NCBI RefSeq assembly: GCF_000247815.1
Contig: NC_021672.1
Coordinates: forward strand, 72,553,084 to 72,617,083
Length of the DNA stretch: 64,000 nt
Direction of reading: 5' to 3'
Origin: Ficedula albicollis
Lineage: Eukaryota; Chordata; Aves; Passeriformes; Muscicapidae
In this document: positions 14,201 to 25,221 of the stretch, one piece after another
Layout of the letters: each line of letters opens with the position of its first letter
Numbering within the stretch: the stretch's first letter is position 1
Notes under the pieces: model-generated
Seen by the model: only the letters and a program-made list of their open reading frames with translations
What the model was told of the DNA's origin: nothing
Database searches by the model: none
Translations under genes and position numbers: made by a program

Positions 14201-17200
14201 TACATCTAGAGTATCTGGAAAGGATCTTAATTGCAAAGGTTATATTTATTATCTTACTGAAAAAACATGTTGACTTTTCTAGTAGCAGGACTAGTGTAGA
14301 TACCATGGACTTTGTCACTTGATTCAAGGACACTTTTCTTTAAACAAGAGTGAGAAGATAACTAACAGCAAGGGAGGAAAATACAGTTGTGGGGAGCGAG
14401 CTCTGTGTTAGTCAGGTGCTGTGTGATCCCTGGGGCTTTTTACTGGAGACCAAGGATGGTCTTTGCATGGATGGACACTCTCCCAGTGTCCTCTCGCTTA
14501 CTGATAACTAAAGTTAGTAGTTTGTGGCCATTTCACAATGAGATGAATCATGTTTTCACATCCTGGGTATTTATTTTCAGCTCAAATATGGGAAACTGGA
14601 ATTTCCTCCCCAAGTCTCTCTGACCATGGCTTGAAATGTATCAAATCCTCCAGCCCCAGTTGTGAATGAAATCTCAAACCCTGAAAGAAGTGAATTTTTC
14701 CATACAGTTAAATCTCCATCTCCCTGACCACCCTCAAAATAGTGGTTAGACCAAGTTAGAGTATTAAAGCTTTTAGCTGAAAAAATTAATTTTTAGTAAG
14801 ATGGGATGGGAAATAAAAAATATTTAACAAATATTATACACTAAATGCTCTGCTTTGTGTGCAAGCATATTCTTCACTGCACCTTTGTGGTTTGGGGTTT
14901 TTCTTGTTTGTTTTGCTTTTGTAACCTGATCTGTGAAATGGAGGTTGTAGGAAAAAAGCCTTAGTATTTTTCTATTTTAAATGAAGAAGTTGGAAAATTC
15001 AGAACAGCTGTAATTAATGTTCTGGTACTTGATCTCAACTATTTTTGATACAATGCTTTATTTATAACTGTCCTATGGCCAGCTGTGGCACCTCTCCTAA
15101 TGTTGCCCCTTCCTGCTTCCAGTACAGAGGTTTCTTCTTCTGAGAAAGCTGTGCTGCTCAGTCACGAGCTTTGAAGCTGGTGTGCTCTCCCTCTTGCTCC
15201 AGTGTGTCCTCCATGTGCTGGTCTAGTTCTGTGATGGTCCCTTCTAAAGCCTTCCCACTTCACTGGTACTCTAATTTTGTAGAACTTTCTCTGAACCACC
15301 AACATCAAACTCTGCTGACTTCTCAAAAATGAGTGTTATTCCTACCATACTGTTGTTGTGGAGTTTATGCCTTTTCCCAACACAGAAATGCCTCCTCTTT
15401 ATAAATGCAGTTGTGCCCTGAGATCAGTAAGTGTTCCATTCTGGTAGCTCTGACGTTTCAGAGTTCATCATCTCCCTGGTGCATGTTCTCCTGTAACTAT
15501 TAGTGATACTGGTTACTGCCTACTATTTATCTCTGTAAGGTTTAGTACCACTGAAAAACAAATTCTTGGTGTTAAAACAGCTGAACCTTTTGAGAGATGA
15601 GAAATGTTTGTCCTTCACTGGCTGATGGAAAAGATGATAAAGATTCAGTAAGTCACCAACACTAACAGGACTTGTAAGCTTTAAAATGCTTTGTGGAATG
15701 AGAACACCAAGGGAGAGCTTTAAATTTATTGTTTTAACTCTGCAAAGTCCTCAGTTGGTCACTGTCCCTGCAGACCCTGATGTGAATCACTTTATCTGTG
15801 TAAAAGCCTGTTCCCCCCTAAGCACAACAATCCAGTGGGGTACGTGTGTACTCACCACACTTGACACAGCAGATCCTGGCACGCTGGTTCCATGGTAATC
15901 AGATTCTCCCTGTGATGTTCCCTGCCTGAAAACATTCTATTCCATTACAAAAGACACTTTTACCATCACTGGATGCTGCCATGGTGATAAGAGCATGGTC
16001 CTGGTAGAGCTTAAAGGTAGGGTGGCTGCTTACAGGTGGTGTCTTATGCATGCAGGCGAGACTTACTGTAACCCTGCCTGAAATCTGACATTGATCAGCA
16101 GAAGTGAAATATAAGTCTCTACTCGTCCTGACATCTGGGTCACAAACTTTTCAAAGACCTTGCACGGGAAAACTGTACATAAGGAAAAGTGCAGCAACAG
16201 TAACCTCCTGCCTGGTATTTGTACAGCTCAGTAAGAGTTCACCAGCACTTCAGTCTACCTCTTACCTGTTATCTGTGCTTATCAGGGACATTATTCATCT
16301 GTAGACTGTATCCCTTGTTTCTGCTTCTCCATTTCTTGTATTTTTTCTTTTCTTTTCTTCTTGTGTTTCCTTTCTTTCTCACTCTTACGCTTTTTGTCCT
16401 TTGCTTGTCTTTTATTTCACCCCTTTCCTCCTCTTCCGTTCCACTTCCAACTTCCTCTTCCTCTCCTGCCTCTTCCTCTTCCTCGTTTGGTCCTATTGAA
16501 GTTGAGCCCAATGCCGGGACACCACGTCGTAGACCTCTCTCCTTCTGCCCTTGCTGTGCCCATGAAGGTAACGTAACCTCACACACCCCGTGTCCTCCCT
16601 GCCCACAGCTGGGTTGTCATAGCAGCACTAGTCAGCTAGTGACCAAGGCCCCCAGCCCTTTTCTTGCTGTGTCCCCAAACCAGCCTCGTGTGTAGCTACC
16701 TGGTAACCAGCTTTTCTGAGCCTGTGGCAAGCTGTTAAAGGTACAGTATCCCTTTTGCTAGTCCCAGCTGTGCAAGAGAAGGTGCAGTGACTGGGAGGGA
16801 CAATGGGCAGCAGCTGTGGGACCAGAAGTGTCACACTCGAAAGTTTCTGTTTGCATTTGGTGGCTTCAATTTCTCTAGTCCTCCTGAAAGATGTTTGGAA
16901 GGTGGGGTAAGGGATGGCAATCTGTTTCCTTAATTAATAATGGCCTTTTAATTAGCATATAGGGATTAAAGGAATACTGTGTCTTTATAAGGACTGATTT
17001 GAAAAACATCCTTGAACTTTAAAAACCAACAGACCTTAAGTTAGACTAGCTTTCCTTCATCTGTCTTGCTGAGTGCATTCTTTAACTATCCCAAATGGAG
17101 TTTGCTGTAGAGTTTACATTGCCAAGGCATGGGGAAGGGGTTGTTTTATGTGTGTTCATGGTGTAATTTTGCTAACCACTTACCTGCTTTCCATGGTGCT

Positions 17201-20200
17201 CCCTCACATCAGTTGTCAGTGCTCCCTTTCCAATCCTCCCATTATTCCTGTACTCATTGGCTGTTTCAAAATACTTACTTATTTCATAGGTCAGTAGCGT
17301 TGTGTTTTTGGCTTTTTTCTTAGAGGCATTTGTTTTCTCTACATCCTGGCATCGGAAAGGAAGGGGAGACTTCCCAGTGTTTTCATGGCGCCACAGCACT
17401 GGACATCTGCATGCACAGTCTCCCTTTCCTGTCGCCACGTGGGCATATTGTGCAGAGATGCTCAGAAAGGAATGCTTGGAGCTGAGCAACACACTGGGAT
17501 AAAGTCCACGGAGCCGAGGGCTCTTAGGGCGGTACAACCGAGTCTGGTATTCCCCCAGGGGCTGGTGTGACACAGGCAGGTGAAAGGCAGCCCAAGCTGC
17601 AGCTTACTAGGGGTTGTAGGCTCTCCCTTGTGTAACTGCAGGGCAGCACTTCTCTGGCATACTGGGGGTGAGGCAGGGCGTGGGTCTGAGTTAAGTAGCC
17701 ATTAATGTATTTGTGATGTGTCTGTGTCGTAGAGTTTGAATAGTAAGTTTGCTGCTTGATTATTTTAGCATTAGATGGACTGTTTGAGAGCTTTTGTTCT
17801 TGATGTAGAATGTGTGCATCCATAATAACAAGCAGAGACAGGGATGTTAGTTGCCTTGGGATGCTAGGTCACGTGCAGCAGTCCAAAAGTGCTGTTGAGC
17901 TTGCTTTGAGGCCTTGCTCCTGCTTCTACTTCCACATAGGCAGGAATGTTGCCACTGGCCTTGATGGGGTCTGATGTAAATCACAGCATTCAGATGCAGG
18001 TGGTTCAGTGTGGAATAAGTGGCCCAGACCAAGAGCTTGCCAGGAGGAGCCTCCTTGGTAAGTTCTTGTGTTTGCTAAATATCAACAGAAGGCTTTGGGA
18101 ACACAGGAGGAGCCTCCTTGGTAAGTTCTTGTGTTCGCTAAATATCAACAGAAGGCTTTAGGAACGGCATTCTGCATTTATTCCACATGACTCCTGACAG
18201 GCACAACAGTCATCAGAGGACTATTGAATATGTTTAGGAGTTCATCTGAAAATAAAAGGACCAGCTAAGAGTTCTGTACTAGGTGTTCAAGGCCCAAGGT
18301 TTCTTTATTCTTGTTTCATATTAGCAAATGTGTCTGGAGGTTCCTTTTCTTTCTAGCTCTGGTATGCAGTACAGTAGAAGTAGTTTCTGTGTTCACTGTG
18401 CAGGGGGATCTTCAAGATGAATAGATATGTGGGGCTAGGAGGAACAGTCAGAAAAGATTTACTTAACTGTTGAAAAAAGAGGAGATAAGATGTTACTTTT
18501 GGCTAGTAAAAGAAAAACTTGAGGACATGGAATTGAAGAAAATGAAGGTAAAACACATGGAGTGGCAACTGAATCTTTTTCTGATGAGCATACATTTAAG
18601 TAGCTGGCATGCGCATCTATAGGAAAAGTTAAGTACTCATAGGAATTTGGGCTTTCTGCAGTAAAAATGAGGAAGAAACAAGTAATCACAAGAATATCAG
18701 AAACAAAACAAAACAAGTAGGCTCCAAAGAGAAGAAAATCCTTTTGGAGGTGACTTCCACTCAAGTGAGTGCTGTAGGCAAACTGAACGGACCCGGCTTG
18801 GGAGTGCTCTGGCAGCATCTTGCTCGGCTTTCTTTGCACATTTTGCCCTATTGTTGTTTTTGCAGTTTGGGCTTGTACGGATTGCAGGGCATTACCTGAA
18901 AATTTACCAGGTTTCTTTCTTGGCAGGCATGGGTAAGAAGGATGACCCCAGGCTGATGCAGGAGTGGTTCAAGCTGGTGCAGGAGAAGAATGCCTTGGTT
19001 CGCTACGAGTCTGAACTGATGATATTGTGAGTGAATGTGGAAAAAATGGGGATTTTGTTATAAATAGAGTGGAAAATCTGTCAGTATTGTCTTCCCTGTA
19101 AGGCCAGGAGTTTGGCAGCCTCTTAGGCTGAGATAGGAATCCAGCTACATTTTAGAGAAGTGGTAGAAGAAGGAATAGTAATGGTAAGGGATGAAAGTTC
19201 CAATTATTTGTGCACATGCAGAAGTACAGGTATGTGAGCCCTTCTCATGCTGTTCTTGTATAAAACATATCCTGTTTATGCAAGTGTTTTCGAGCTGTGC
19301 AGAAATAATGTGGGACTCCTGGTTTTGGCAGTGTCTTCTAAGCATAGACAAAAGCATTTAATTCAGTCACCTTTGCTATGTGGCCCTCTTTTCTGCCTGT
19401 AGTAGGACCCCAGTGCCTCTCATGTGGGCTCAGATGGTAAAGATGTTTTCCTGTTAGTGAAATTGGATTTTTTTTTTTGTCTGTTCCCATCGTGCAAATT
19501 CTCTGAAATTCATTTTGGAGCGTGTCAGCTGATGGCAGAAAAGGCAGAAAAGTCCTAATGTGGTGTTTGCAATGGCCTGACATGCCATTAAGTAGTAAAT
19601 ACTTGGTTAATAAGTAACTTTGGGTTTTGAGTGGGAAGTAGCAGGGGATAGGTAGAGGCATTGCAGATCTATTTGCTCTTTTACTCCACTCTATATTTAG
19701 TTTGCTCCACTTTTGTCATTGCACTTCTAGCTGAAGGCAAAGAACCTGAAATGCTAAAAGCGCAATGAAATCTTTTAAAAATACAGTTCTGTATCTTAAT
19801 TTATTTAAGAGTTGTTCCAGACAAGATTGGTAAAATGCATGGCAGGTATCTAGAGAGGGAGCAGAAACTGAGAGTGAATATGAAGCAATGTATGCAGTAT
19901 TTTCATACACCTGGAACTTGGATTTCTGCTCTTTTCCTTTCAGTGCTCGGGAGCTAGAACTGGAAGACAGGCAGAGTCGACTGCAGCAGGAACTCCGTGA
20001 GAGGATGGCAGTAGAAGGTGAGAGCAAAAGGGAATATTTCACAGGTTGCATGTGTGTATTTCTAGCCTTGTGTATGCTGATAGTTTTTGATACCTCTTTA
20101 GATCATCTGAAGACAGATGAGGAGCTCTCAGAGGAGAAGAGGATCCTGAACGAAATGCTTGAAGTAGTGGAGCAGAGAGATTCCCTTGTGGCTCTCCTTG

Positions 20201-20286
20201 AGGAGCAGCGGCTTCGAGAAAAAGAAGAAGACAAGGACCTGGAGGCAGTCATGCTTTCCAAAGGTTTTAGCTTAAACTGGTCCTGA
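2100..20286 (+). CDS. MICAL3: MICAL3, C-terminal bMERB region (last five coding exons)
   Basis: Five exons (2100-2207, 2922-3015, 18927-19026, 19944-20017, 20102-20286) join in frame into the last 186 residues of a MICAL-family protein, ending in SKGFSLNWS and a stop. All junctions are AG/GT and all phases agree. The segment is almost wholly charged coiled coil: an [17 protein letters not shown] stretch, then [40 protein letters not shown] and [20 protein letters not shown]. This is the bivalent Mical/EHBP Rab-binding (bMERB) domain, which in the family binds Rab8/Rab10-type GTPases and contacts the N-terminal enzyme part. MICAL proteins are FAD monooxygenases that oxidise actin methionines; that catalytic half, with the CH and LIM domains, lies upstream of the window. 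I chose MICAL3 over MICAL1/2 or MICAL-like proteins from the C-terminal sequence and from the neighbouring BID and BCL2L13. Confidence 0.93.
2922..3015 (+). CDS. MICAL3: MICAL3 coding exon, bMERB coiled coil
   Basis: This 94-nt exon enters in phase 0 and leaves in phase 1. It encodes [31 protein letters not shown] and the first base of a glycine codon. The donor is GCAG|GTATCC. The following intron is about 15.9 kb, the longest MICAL3 intron seen here. Confidence 0.94.
4835..5205 (-). mobile_element. CR1 LINE fragment, 3' end
   Basis: The minus strand translates, with frame breaks, into the C-terminal tail of the CR1 reverse transcriptase: [43 protein letters not shown] and [12 protein letters not shown]. 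The 3' non-coding end (lower coordinates) is the usual CR1 terminus, ATAAAATCATTTAGGTTGGA read on the + strand. It is 5' truncated, as most CR1 copies are. Confidence 0.9.
5953..6060. repeat. Tandem duplication, 2 x 54 bp
   Basis: 5953-6006 is repeated at 6007-6060 with a few substitutions. It begins TTTGTAGAGGTCTTCCAC in both copies. It lies in the MICAL3 intron and has no coding content. Confidence 0.9.
7687..7790. repeat. TG/TA-rich microsatellite region
   Basis: Short TG and TA dinucleotide runs (for example GTGTGTGTGTGTAC near 7700 and ATGTGTGTGTGC near 7760) are interrupted by unique bases. This is a degenerate simple repeat in the MICAL3 intron. Confidence 0.7.
9638..9958. mobile_element. 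Possible non-autonomous DNA transposon with TTAA ends
   Basis: The two ends are near-perfect inverted copies: TTAAAGGGACACTG at 9638-9651 and CAGTATCCCTTTAA at 9945-9958 (13 of 14 paired bases). Both sides carry TTAA, the target of piggyBac-type elements. The 321-bp interior is AT-rich and has no open frame. It contains a perfect 9-bp hairpin at 9741-9763 and the palindrome TGACTCAGTCA at 9800-9810. The inverted ends are seen. Assignment to a TTAA-targeting family is inference, and a short chance inverted repeat cannot be excluded. Confidence 0.35.
11177..11337. repeat. Tandem duplication, 2 x ~80 bp, pyrimidine-rich
   Basis: 11177-11256 is repeated from 11257 with one substitution and one extra C. 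Both copies begin TTTAGGTCCTGCCTTCTTCT. The sequence is mostly C and T and produces an open frame that is not a gene. Confidence 0.9.
16311..16500 (+). repeat. Polypyrimidine tract
   Basis: About 190 bases of nearly pure C/T, with many TTCC and CTTCCTC units. On the opposite strand it reads as a Glu/Lys-rich open frame, which is a low-complexity artefact. It runs directly into a candidate 3' splice site at 16500-16501. Confidence 0.8.
16502..16567 (+). CDS. Candidate cassette exon of MICAL3 (unproven)
   Basis: A 66-nt segment bounded by an AG acceptor (16500-16501), preceded by a very strong pyrimidine tract, and a GAAG|GTAACG donor. It is a multiple of three and open in the phase required by the flanking MICAL3 exons (enter 1, leave 1). 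It would insert 22 residues reading [20 protein letters not shown] and two more. It has several CpG dinucleotides in an otherwise CpG-poor intron. I do not recognise the peptide as a known MICAL3 segment, and the donor is not ideal. Confidence 0.25.
18041..18166. repeat. Tandem duplication, 2 x 63 bp, with repeated splice-donor-like site
   Basis: 18041-18103 is repeated at 18104-18166 with about three substitutions. Each copy contains CCTTGGTAAGTT, a good match to a 5' splice site, so the duplication doubled a donor-like sequence inside the MICAL3 intron. Confidence 0.9.
18927..19026 (+). CDS. MICAL3: MICAL3 coding exon, bMERB core
   Basis: This 100-nt exon enters in phase 1 and leaves in phase 0+2. 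It encodes [19 protein letters not shown] and [14 protein letters not shown], and the last two bases TT complete a phenylalanine codon with the next exon. The acceptor is TTGGCAG|GC and the donor ATT|GTGAGT. The [11 protein letters not shown] motif is diagnostic of the MICAL bMERB domain. Confidence 0.95.
19944..20017 (+). CDS. MICAL3: MICAL3 coding exon, bMERB coiled coil
   Basis: This 74-nt exon encodes [20 protein letters not shown] and MAVE after completing the phenylalanine codon. The acceptor follows CTTTTCCTTTCAG and the donor is GAAG|GTGAGA. It is separated by an intron of only 84 bases from the last coding exon. Confidence 0.95.
20102..20286 (+). CDS. MICAL3: MICAL3 last coding exon and stop
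   Basis: It begins after TACCTCTTTAG and encodes [52 protein letters not shown] and the C-terminus SKGFSLNWS. The stop is TGA at 20284-20286. The final residues are the family C-terminus, so the protein end is complete. Confidence 0.95.
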
Positions 20287-21545
20287 GCTTAACACGTTTA
20301 CCTCTGCTGGTCTGTGCTGTCCAGTTGGCCTACCCTGAGTTTGCCAGAGTTACATGGATAGGAAGATGTTGAAGGGGAAACCTCCGAAGGGTCCAACAGC
20401 ATGCAGGGATTTGGTTTGAAGCACTCTAAAGCCTTTTGATAAGTGTGTGGGTTCCAGAAGCTTAAGTTTCACATGTCTGCAAGCCAAGTTGAAGAAGTGA
20501 GTTGAGACTGTGGAGTCTCCTTAAGGTCCTGTACGATGGGCCATATTTTGTGTGTGTGGTAGGAGGGAGGGGGGTATAATCCATGTGTGGGGAAGGAGGT
20601 TAAGGGAAGAGGTACCCTTAACTACATTGGATTTAAGGCAGTCCATTCCTTTCCCGTTTTTACTACACCAGTTCTAATAAAAGGGAGGCAAGTGGCAAGC
20701 CTTCCTGAAAAACCACAGCAACCTGTAGCAGTGGAGTCAGCTGTCCAAGAGAGCTCCAGAAGCCCAGGGCAACACCTTCTTTGCTTTAGTCTTCCTCCCC
20801 ACCAAAGAAAACTGCAGTTGATCCTTATGCATGGATATGAAGAAATACAAGACAGAGAAGATACTGCAATGTGTGATGGAACTCTTTGCCTCTGGGTTTT
20901 TGGAGAGAAGTGGGCATCAGTGGACTCTTTCCCTACCTTAGCCTCCTAAATCTTCTTGTGGGGAACAAGGGGAGCAGAAGAGAGAGGGAAGATGCCCATC
21001 TGCTTTGCTACACACTGGAGAGACAGCTACTGCTGGCCTTAGTCTTCATGGCCACAGCTCAGAGGCTGGTGGGCTTCCTTGTTTTGTTTTTGTGACTGTT
21101 TTGACACTGGAAAATACTGCTGTGGGACAGTGGTTAAGTGTGTGCTGGGGCAGGGGTGTTCCCAGGCAGCATTCCCTGGTTATTTGGCCCCTACGAGGAG
21201 AAGCCCTTAAGTGACTGATCCACCATTAAGACTTTTCAGTGTTTTTATTTTTTTTTTCCTCTGTATTTTGTTTTTGCACATTGGAAACAAAGCTTAAGAC
21301 CTGCCTGGGCCATCAGTCACTTTGACCCTTTTATGTCAATTAACTTATTTTTTTAATACTTGAAAGAAGATTCATTTTTGTATCTTTTAGGAAAAAAATG
21401 GACGAGTGATGGGTGTGTGTGCCTGCTGCATCCTACAACTTCCACTTCAAAATTACTGGACGTTGTTACCTGTGGCTATTTATTAGTGTTCTTATTAATA
21501 ATTTGATTGTTACACATATTTGATTGTGGAGGGAGTGTTTTAACT

Positions 21546-22023
21546 CTGTTAGAGAAAGACACTACTGCGGATTAGTCCCTGCTTCACAGCAAGGGCAGCC
21601 TTTATGTACCCATGGATGCGTCCTGCCCAAGGAGTTTTCCTCTATGAAAAAATCCTCTGCACTCATGGAGTTTAAGAATCTATTTGTGTTCTTAGTGTCC
21701 TTTTCTTCCACATCCCAGATTCTTTCCTTTGGACTAACAAACCTATATTTATTTAAATTTTACGTTTTTATAACAAGAAAGCCACTGTTAGAGAAAGACA
21801 CTACTGCGGATTAGTCCCTGCTTCACAGCAAGGGCAGCCTTTATGTACCCATGGATGCGTCCTGCCCAAGGAGTTTTCCTCTATGAAAAAATCCTCTGCA
21901 CTCATGGAGTTTAAGAATCTATTTGTGTTCTTAGTGTCCTTTTCTTCCACATCCCAGATTCTTTCTTTTGGACTAACAAACCTGTATTTATTTAAATTTT
22001 ACGTTTTTATAACAGGAAAGCCA
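21546..22023. repeat. Tandem duplication, 2 x 239 bp
   Basis: 21546-21784 is repeated at 21785-22023 with only a few substitutions (for example CCTTTG versus CTTTTG near the 3' part). The copies begin CTGTTAGAGAAAGACACTAC. It lies in the probable MICAL3 3'UTR. Confidence 0.93.
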
Positions 22024-25000
22024 AACTGTGAGGTAGAAATATCCCATATGTCTCTTCCTCCCTGAAAGAGGGGATCCTCACAGTGCTGATACAGTTTGAG
22101 GGATTTCCATGAAAAGAAAAATAGCACATTTCCTGCTGCATCTATTGGAAGAAGCTCCTTTTGGCCCAGTTAGTGAATCTGCTGCTTTTGAGCCAGGAGG
22201 GTCCTGACTGCAACCACATGACAACTGATAAGCAGGATATGCACTGAGCAGCTCAGCATCATTCCCTGTGGGACAGACTCCCCGGGCAAAGCGTGTCCTT
22301 AACCTATCCTGCAGAGCTGAAACAGCACCGTGCACTGGGGATGCGTCCCATCCATCACCTGATGTGTCCAGAGGGTTTCCCTCCTTGGGATGCTGACTGT
22401 GTTCTTTTCCTGTTAAAGAAGTACCAAGCCTGCTTTGTGACATCTTTGAGAACGTGTCCCATTCCCAAGCACATTTGTACAGAGCACTGACTCTTCCAGC
22501 TTGAGTTGACACTGCCAGTGCGAGACCCCCAGCAGGGCTGAACATCCTTCAGTCTTTGGCCCCGGCGCAGAAGTTTGCATGGTTTCTTGCTGTTGGCTCT
22601 CTACCTCCTTCAGAGGGGTCTCCTGTAAGTCAAGGTCTGTGAATTCACCTCTGACTTAGGAGAATGCCCCAGGCTGAGCAAGAATGGGTAGGAGTGTCAC
22701 GGGGACTGTGAGCAGTGCCGGTTGCTTACTGTGGAAATGTGTTTTCCACCCAAAGTCTTCTCCCTTCATTCCACCTAGTGTTTTATGCTAAGGCATTGCA
22801 AATTAAATCCAGATACTCGTGAAACCAAGCAGACAGACAGGCAGCTGCAGTGCTACTTCATAACTATGCGTGTTTAGCAAGTGGTACCTGCCATACCAGC
22901 ATCCCGGAGCCTTGGTTTTACCAGCAGGATGTCCAACAAACAGAATTCCCTCCTGTTTGCTGGTGCAGGGCCTGCTGCCCGAGTCAAACTGGCAATGGTA
23001 GCTTACACAGTCTGCATTTGAGGGGGCCAGTGGAAACTGGAGTGCAGGAAGAGGGAAGAAAGAAAGTTTACTGTAAATTGACTTGTGCAGAGAATTGACC
23101 TCAGTTTATTTTACAGTGCTCTGGGTATATGGACCACATCTAACTTGTAACTAAAGGTCATTGAATGTGAGCTGTAGAACAGAAAAAAGTCCTGAAGAAG
23201 AAACATCAGATGGTTTCATTTCCCTTTCATGCTGGGGGACATTGCCAGATCTTTGCAATGCTGAAGGAGTGAGATCACTTGAGGATGTAATACCTTATTG
23301 CACAGAAAACCCACATATCCTAATCCTAAACACTTTGGGTTGTGCTGAAGGCCTCCAGCAGCGAGAATGAAAACGAAGAGCTAACATCGCCTCACAAATT
23401 GATTAAAAATACACAAAAGGGAATGTTGAAAGGCCTTTTTATATCAAAATGGTTGTAAAAGGCACAACTTGTTATTTGCTGTTCAGTTGCACTTTAAGAA
23501 TATGACTTGCATATCAGATAGTGGGTTTTTTTACTCTGAATATTTTTAATTCAAATTTTGTACTTTTAAAGCTGAAGAAGGCTCTTGTGAGCACAAGATT
23601 CCTTATTTGTATCCGAATTCGAGCAGGATGCTCTAGCTCTTGGCGCTGCCCGACGCAGCAGCAGTGACTCAGCCGTGTGCATTCAATGACGTGTGTCCCT
23701 TTGCCGTGTGAGGAGAGCCAAGGGACCCCCAGCTCCCCCTGAGACGTGGGCACGCAGAGGTGGCTGGCTGTGCCCAGGTGACATGGTCCCGACCCGGGGC
23801 TGGCCGCTTCATCCTGGCAGCAGGTGGGAAGAGAGGGCACAGTGTTCCAATGGGCACACTGAGGATGGGGCAAGCACTTCAGCCCCCTTCGGGGGAGGGA
23901 GGGGAACACCAACTCCTGGAAGGAAACTCCTAGGAGGCAAATGGAGATGGGGGAGTTAGGACTGCCCGAGCAACTAATCTGCTGTTTTCACAGTACCTTT
24001 TTTTTTTTAACTGTTCTGTTCCTTTTAACCATATTCTCATTAAATTCACAACCAGCTGTAAAATTCTGAGCTTCAGAGAACTAATGTGTGGGGAGGTGAC
24101 AAGACATTTCAGCTCCAACTTTCAGACATACTCCTTCTTTCAGTTAACCAATACTCCCTGGTCTCACTAGGGCATCTTATAAACTGCATTGCTGAACATA
24201 CTTTAGAGCAAACAGCAAGTTTTAAAAGTCTGCCCTTCTCTCTCCGTCTCTGCATTTTCTGTAAATATTTGTTTGTATGTAAAGGCACCAGTGGATCCTT
24301 GGGGTGCTCCCACGGTCAAGAATCTGAGTTTTGTGCAATGCCTAGGCCTCTGTTAGAACACGGTGCTTGCGTAGAGCTAGTCACCACATTTGTGTGCACT
24401 CTGGTGGTTTTAATATTTTTATACATCCTAATCCTGAATGTTATGAAATATTCTAAAGTGGTCTAGACAGCATGATCTAGAGCAGCCAGCAGTTCCCTTT
24501 TGTGAGCAGCTACACCTTGTTTGGTTAACATTCTTCTAAAATGAGTTTCCCATTAAGTGTTTACACCGCACACCAGTGGATTGAGAGAGGTGTTGCATTG
24601 TAAAATCTCCTGCGTACAAACTGAAAAGCTGCAATGGGAATTTCAGTTGTCACTGTCTGCAAGGAAGAGAGCTCTAAAGCTCTAAATACTAAAAACCAGC
24701 CTGTATATAGTTGACAGAGAAAGAGATCGCTGGCTGTTGACCTTTGCAAAGTAACAGAGATGAGAAGCTTTCCAAAAGTTCCTGCTTTTGGATTGTTCAA
24801 GGACTGCTTGGCAGGTACTAGGCAGGGTAGCAGGCAGATGGGGATGTCACTGAAAGCAGGTGTGAAGGGGAGGATGCCATGTTCTGGTGGCATTGCAGTA
24901 ATTTAAATACTCTGTATCTGTGGGTGCATGCGTGTGTGTGTGAAGTCTAATCCAGGCAAAGGGAGTTTGCTTTGGCGTCTTCCCTTTTGTATGAACGTGA

Positions 25001-25195
25001 ACTCTGATATTCAGATTGTTCAAGGCTTTTACGGTTGGCATGTATGGAGCGTTAAGAGAAAAGCAAATACCCTACCTGTACAAAACCAACTCTGTTCCAG
25101 CCTGTTTTCTTCTATTTGGTTGTGTTTTATCGTTTGTTTTTATGCACACTTGCTTCATTGGTGTTGAGATTTTAGCACCTCAGATGGCCAACTGA

Positions 25196-25221
25196 AATAA
25201 AAAAAAAAAAAAAAAAATAAA
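25196..25221 (+). terminator. MICAL3: Poly(A) signals, probable MICAL3 transcript end
   Basis: AATAAA at 25196-25201 and again at 25216-25221 flank an A-run. The preceding bases are T-rich. Position after about 4.9 kb of non-coding sequence fits the end of a long MICAL3 3'UTR. The A-run could also be an unrelated simple repeat. Confidence 0.5.

Larger units (their letters stand above)
3016..18926 (+). other. MICAL3: MICAL3 intron of about 15.9 kb
   Basis: Mostly unique AT-rich sequence. Items listed separately are a CR1 fragment (4835-5205), tandem duplications at 5953, 11177 and 18041, a possible TTAA-flanked DNA element (9638-9958), TG-rich sequence near 7700-7780 and a possible cassette exon (16502-16567). 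Long open frames at 11132-11674 and 13093-13740 show no protein-family signal. Confidence 0.85.
20287..25221 (+). other. MICAL3: Probable MICAL3 3' untranslated region
   Basis: No further coding exon follows the stop. The sequence is AU-rich with several UGUAAAUA and UUUUAUU-like blocks and ends with AATAAA at 25196-25201, running into an A-tract and a second AATAAA at 25216-25221. The UTR extent is inferred from these signals, and earlier poly(A) sites are possible. A 239-bp tandem duplication (21546-22023) lies inside it. Confidence 0.55.

Noticed and set aside
16269..16586. Minus-strand acidic and lysine-rich open frame
   Set aside because: It is the reverse complement of the polypyrimidine tract, giving artificial Glu/Lys runs.
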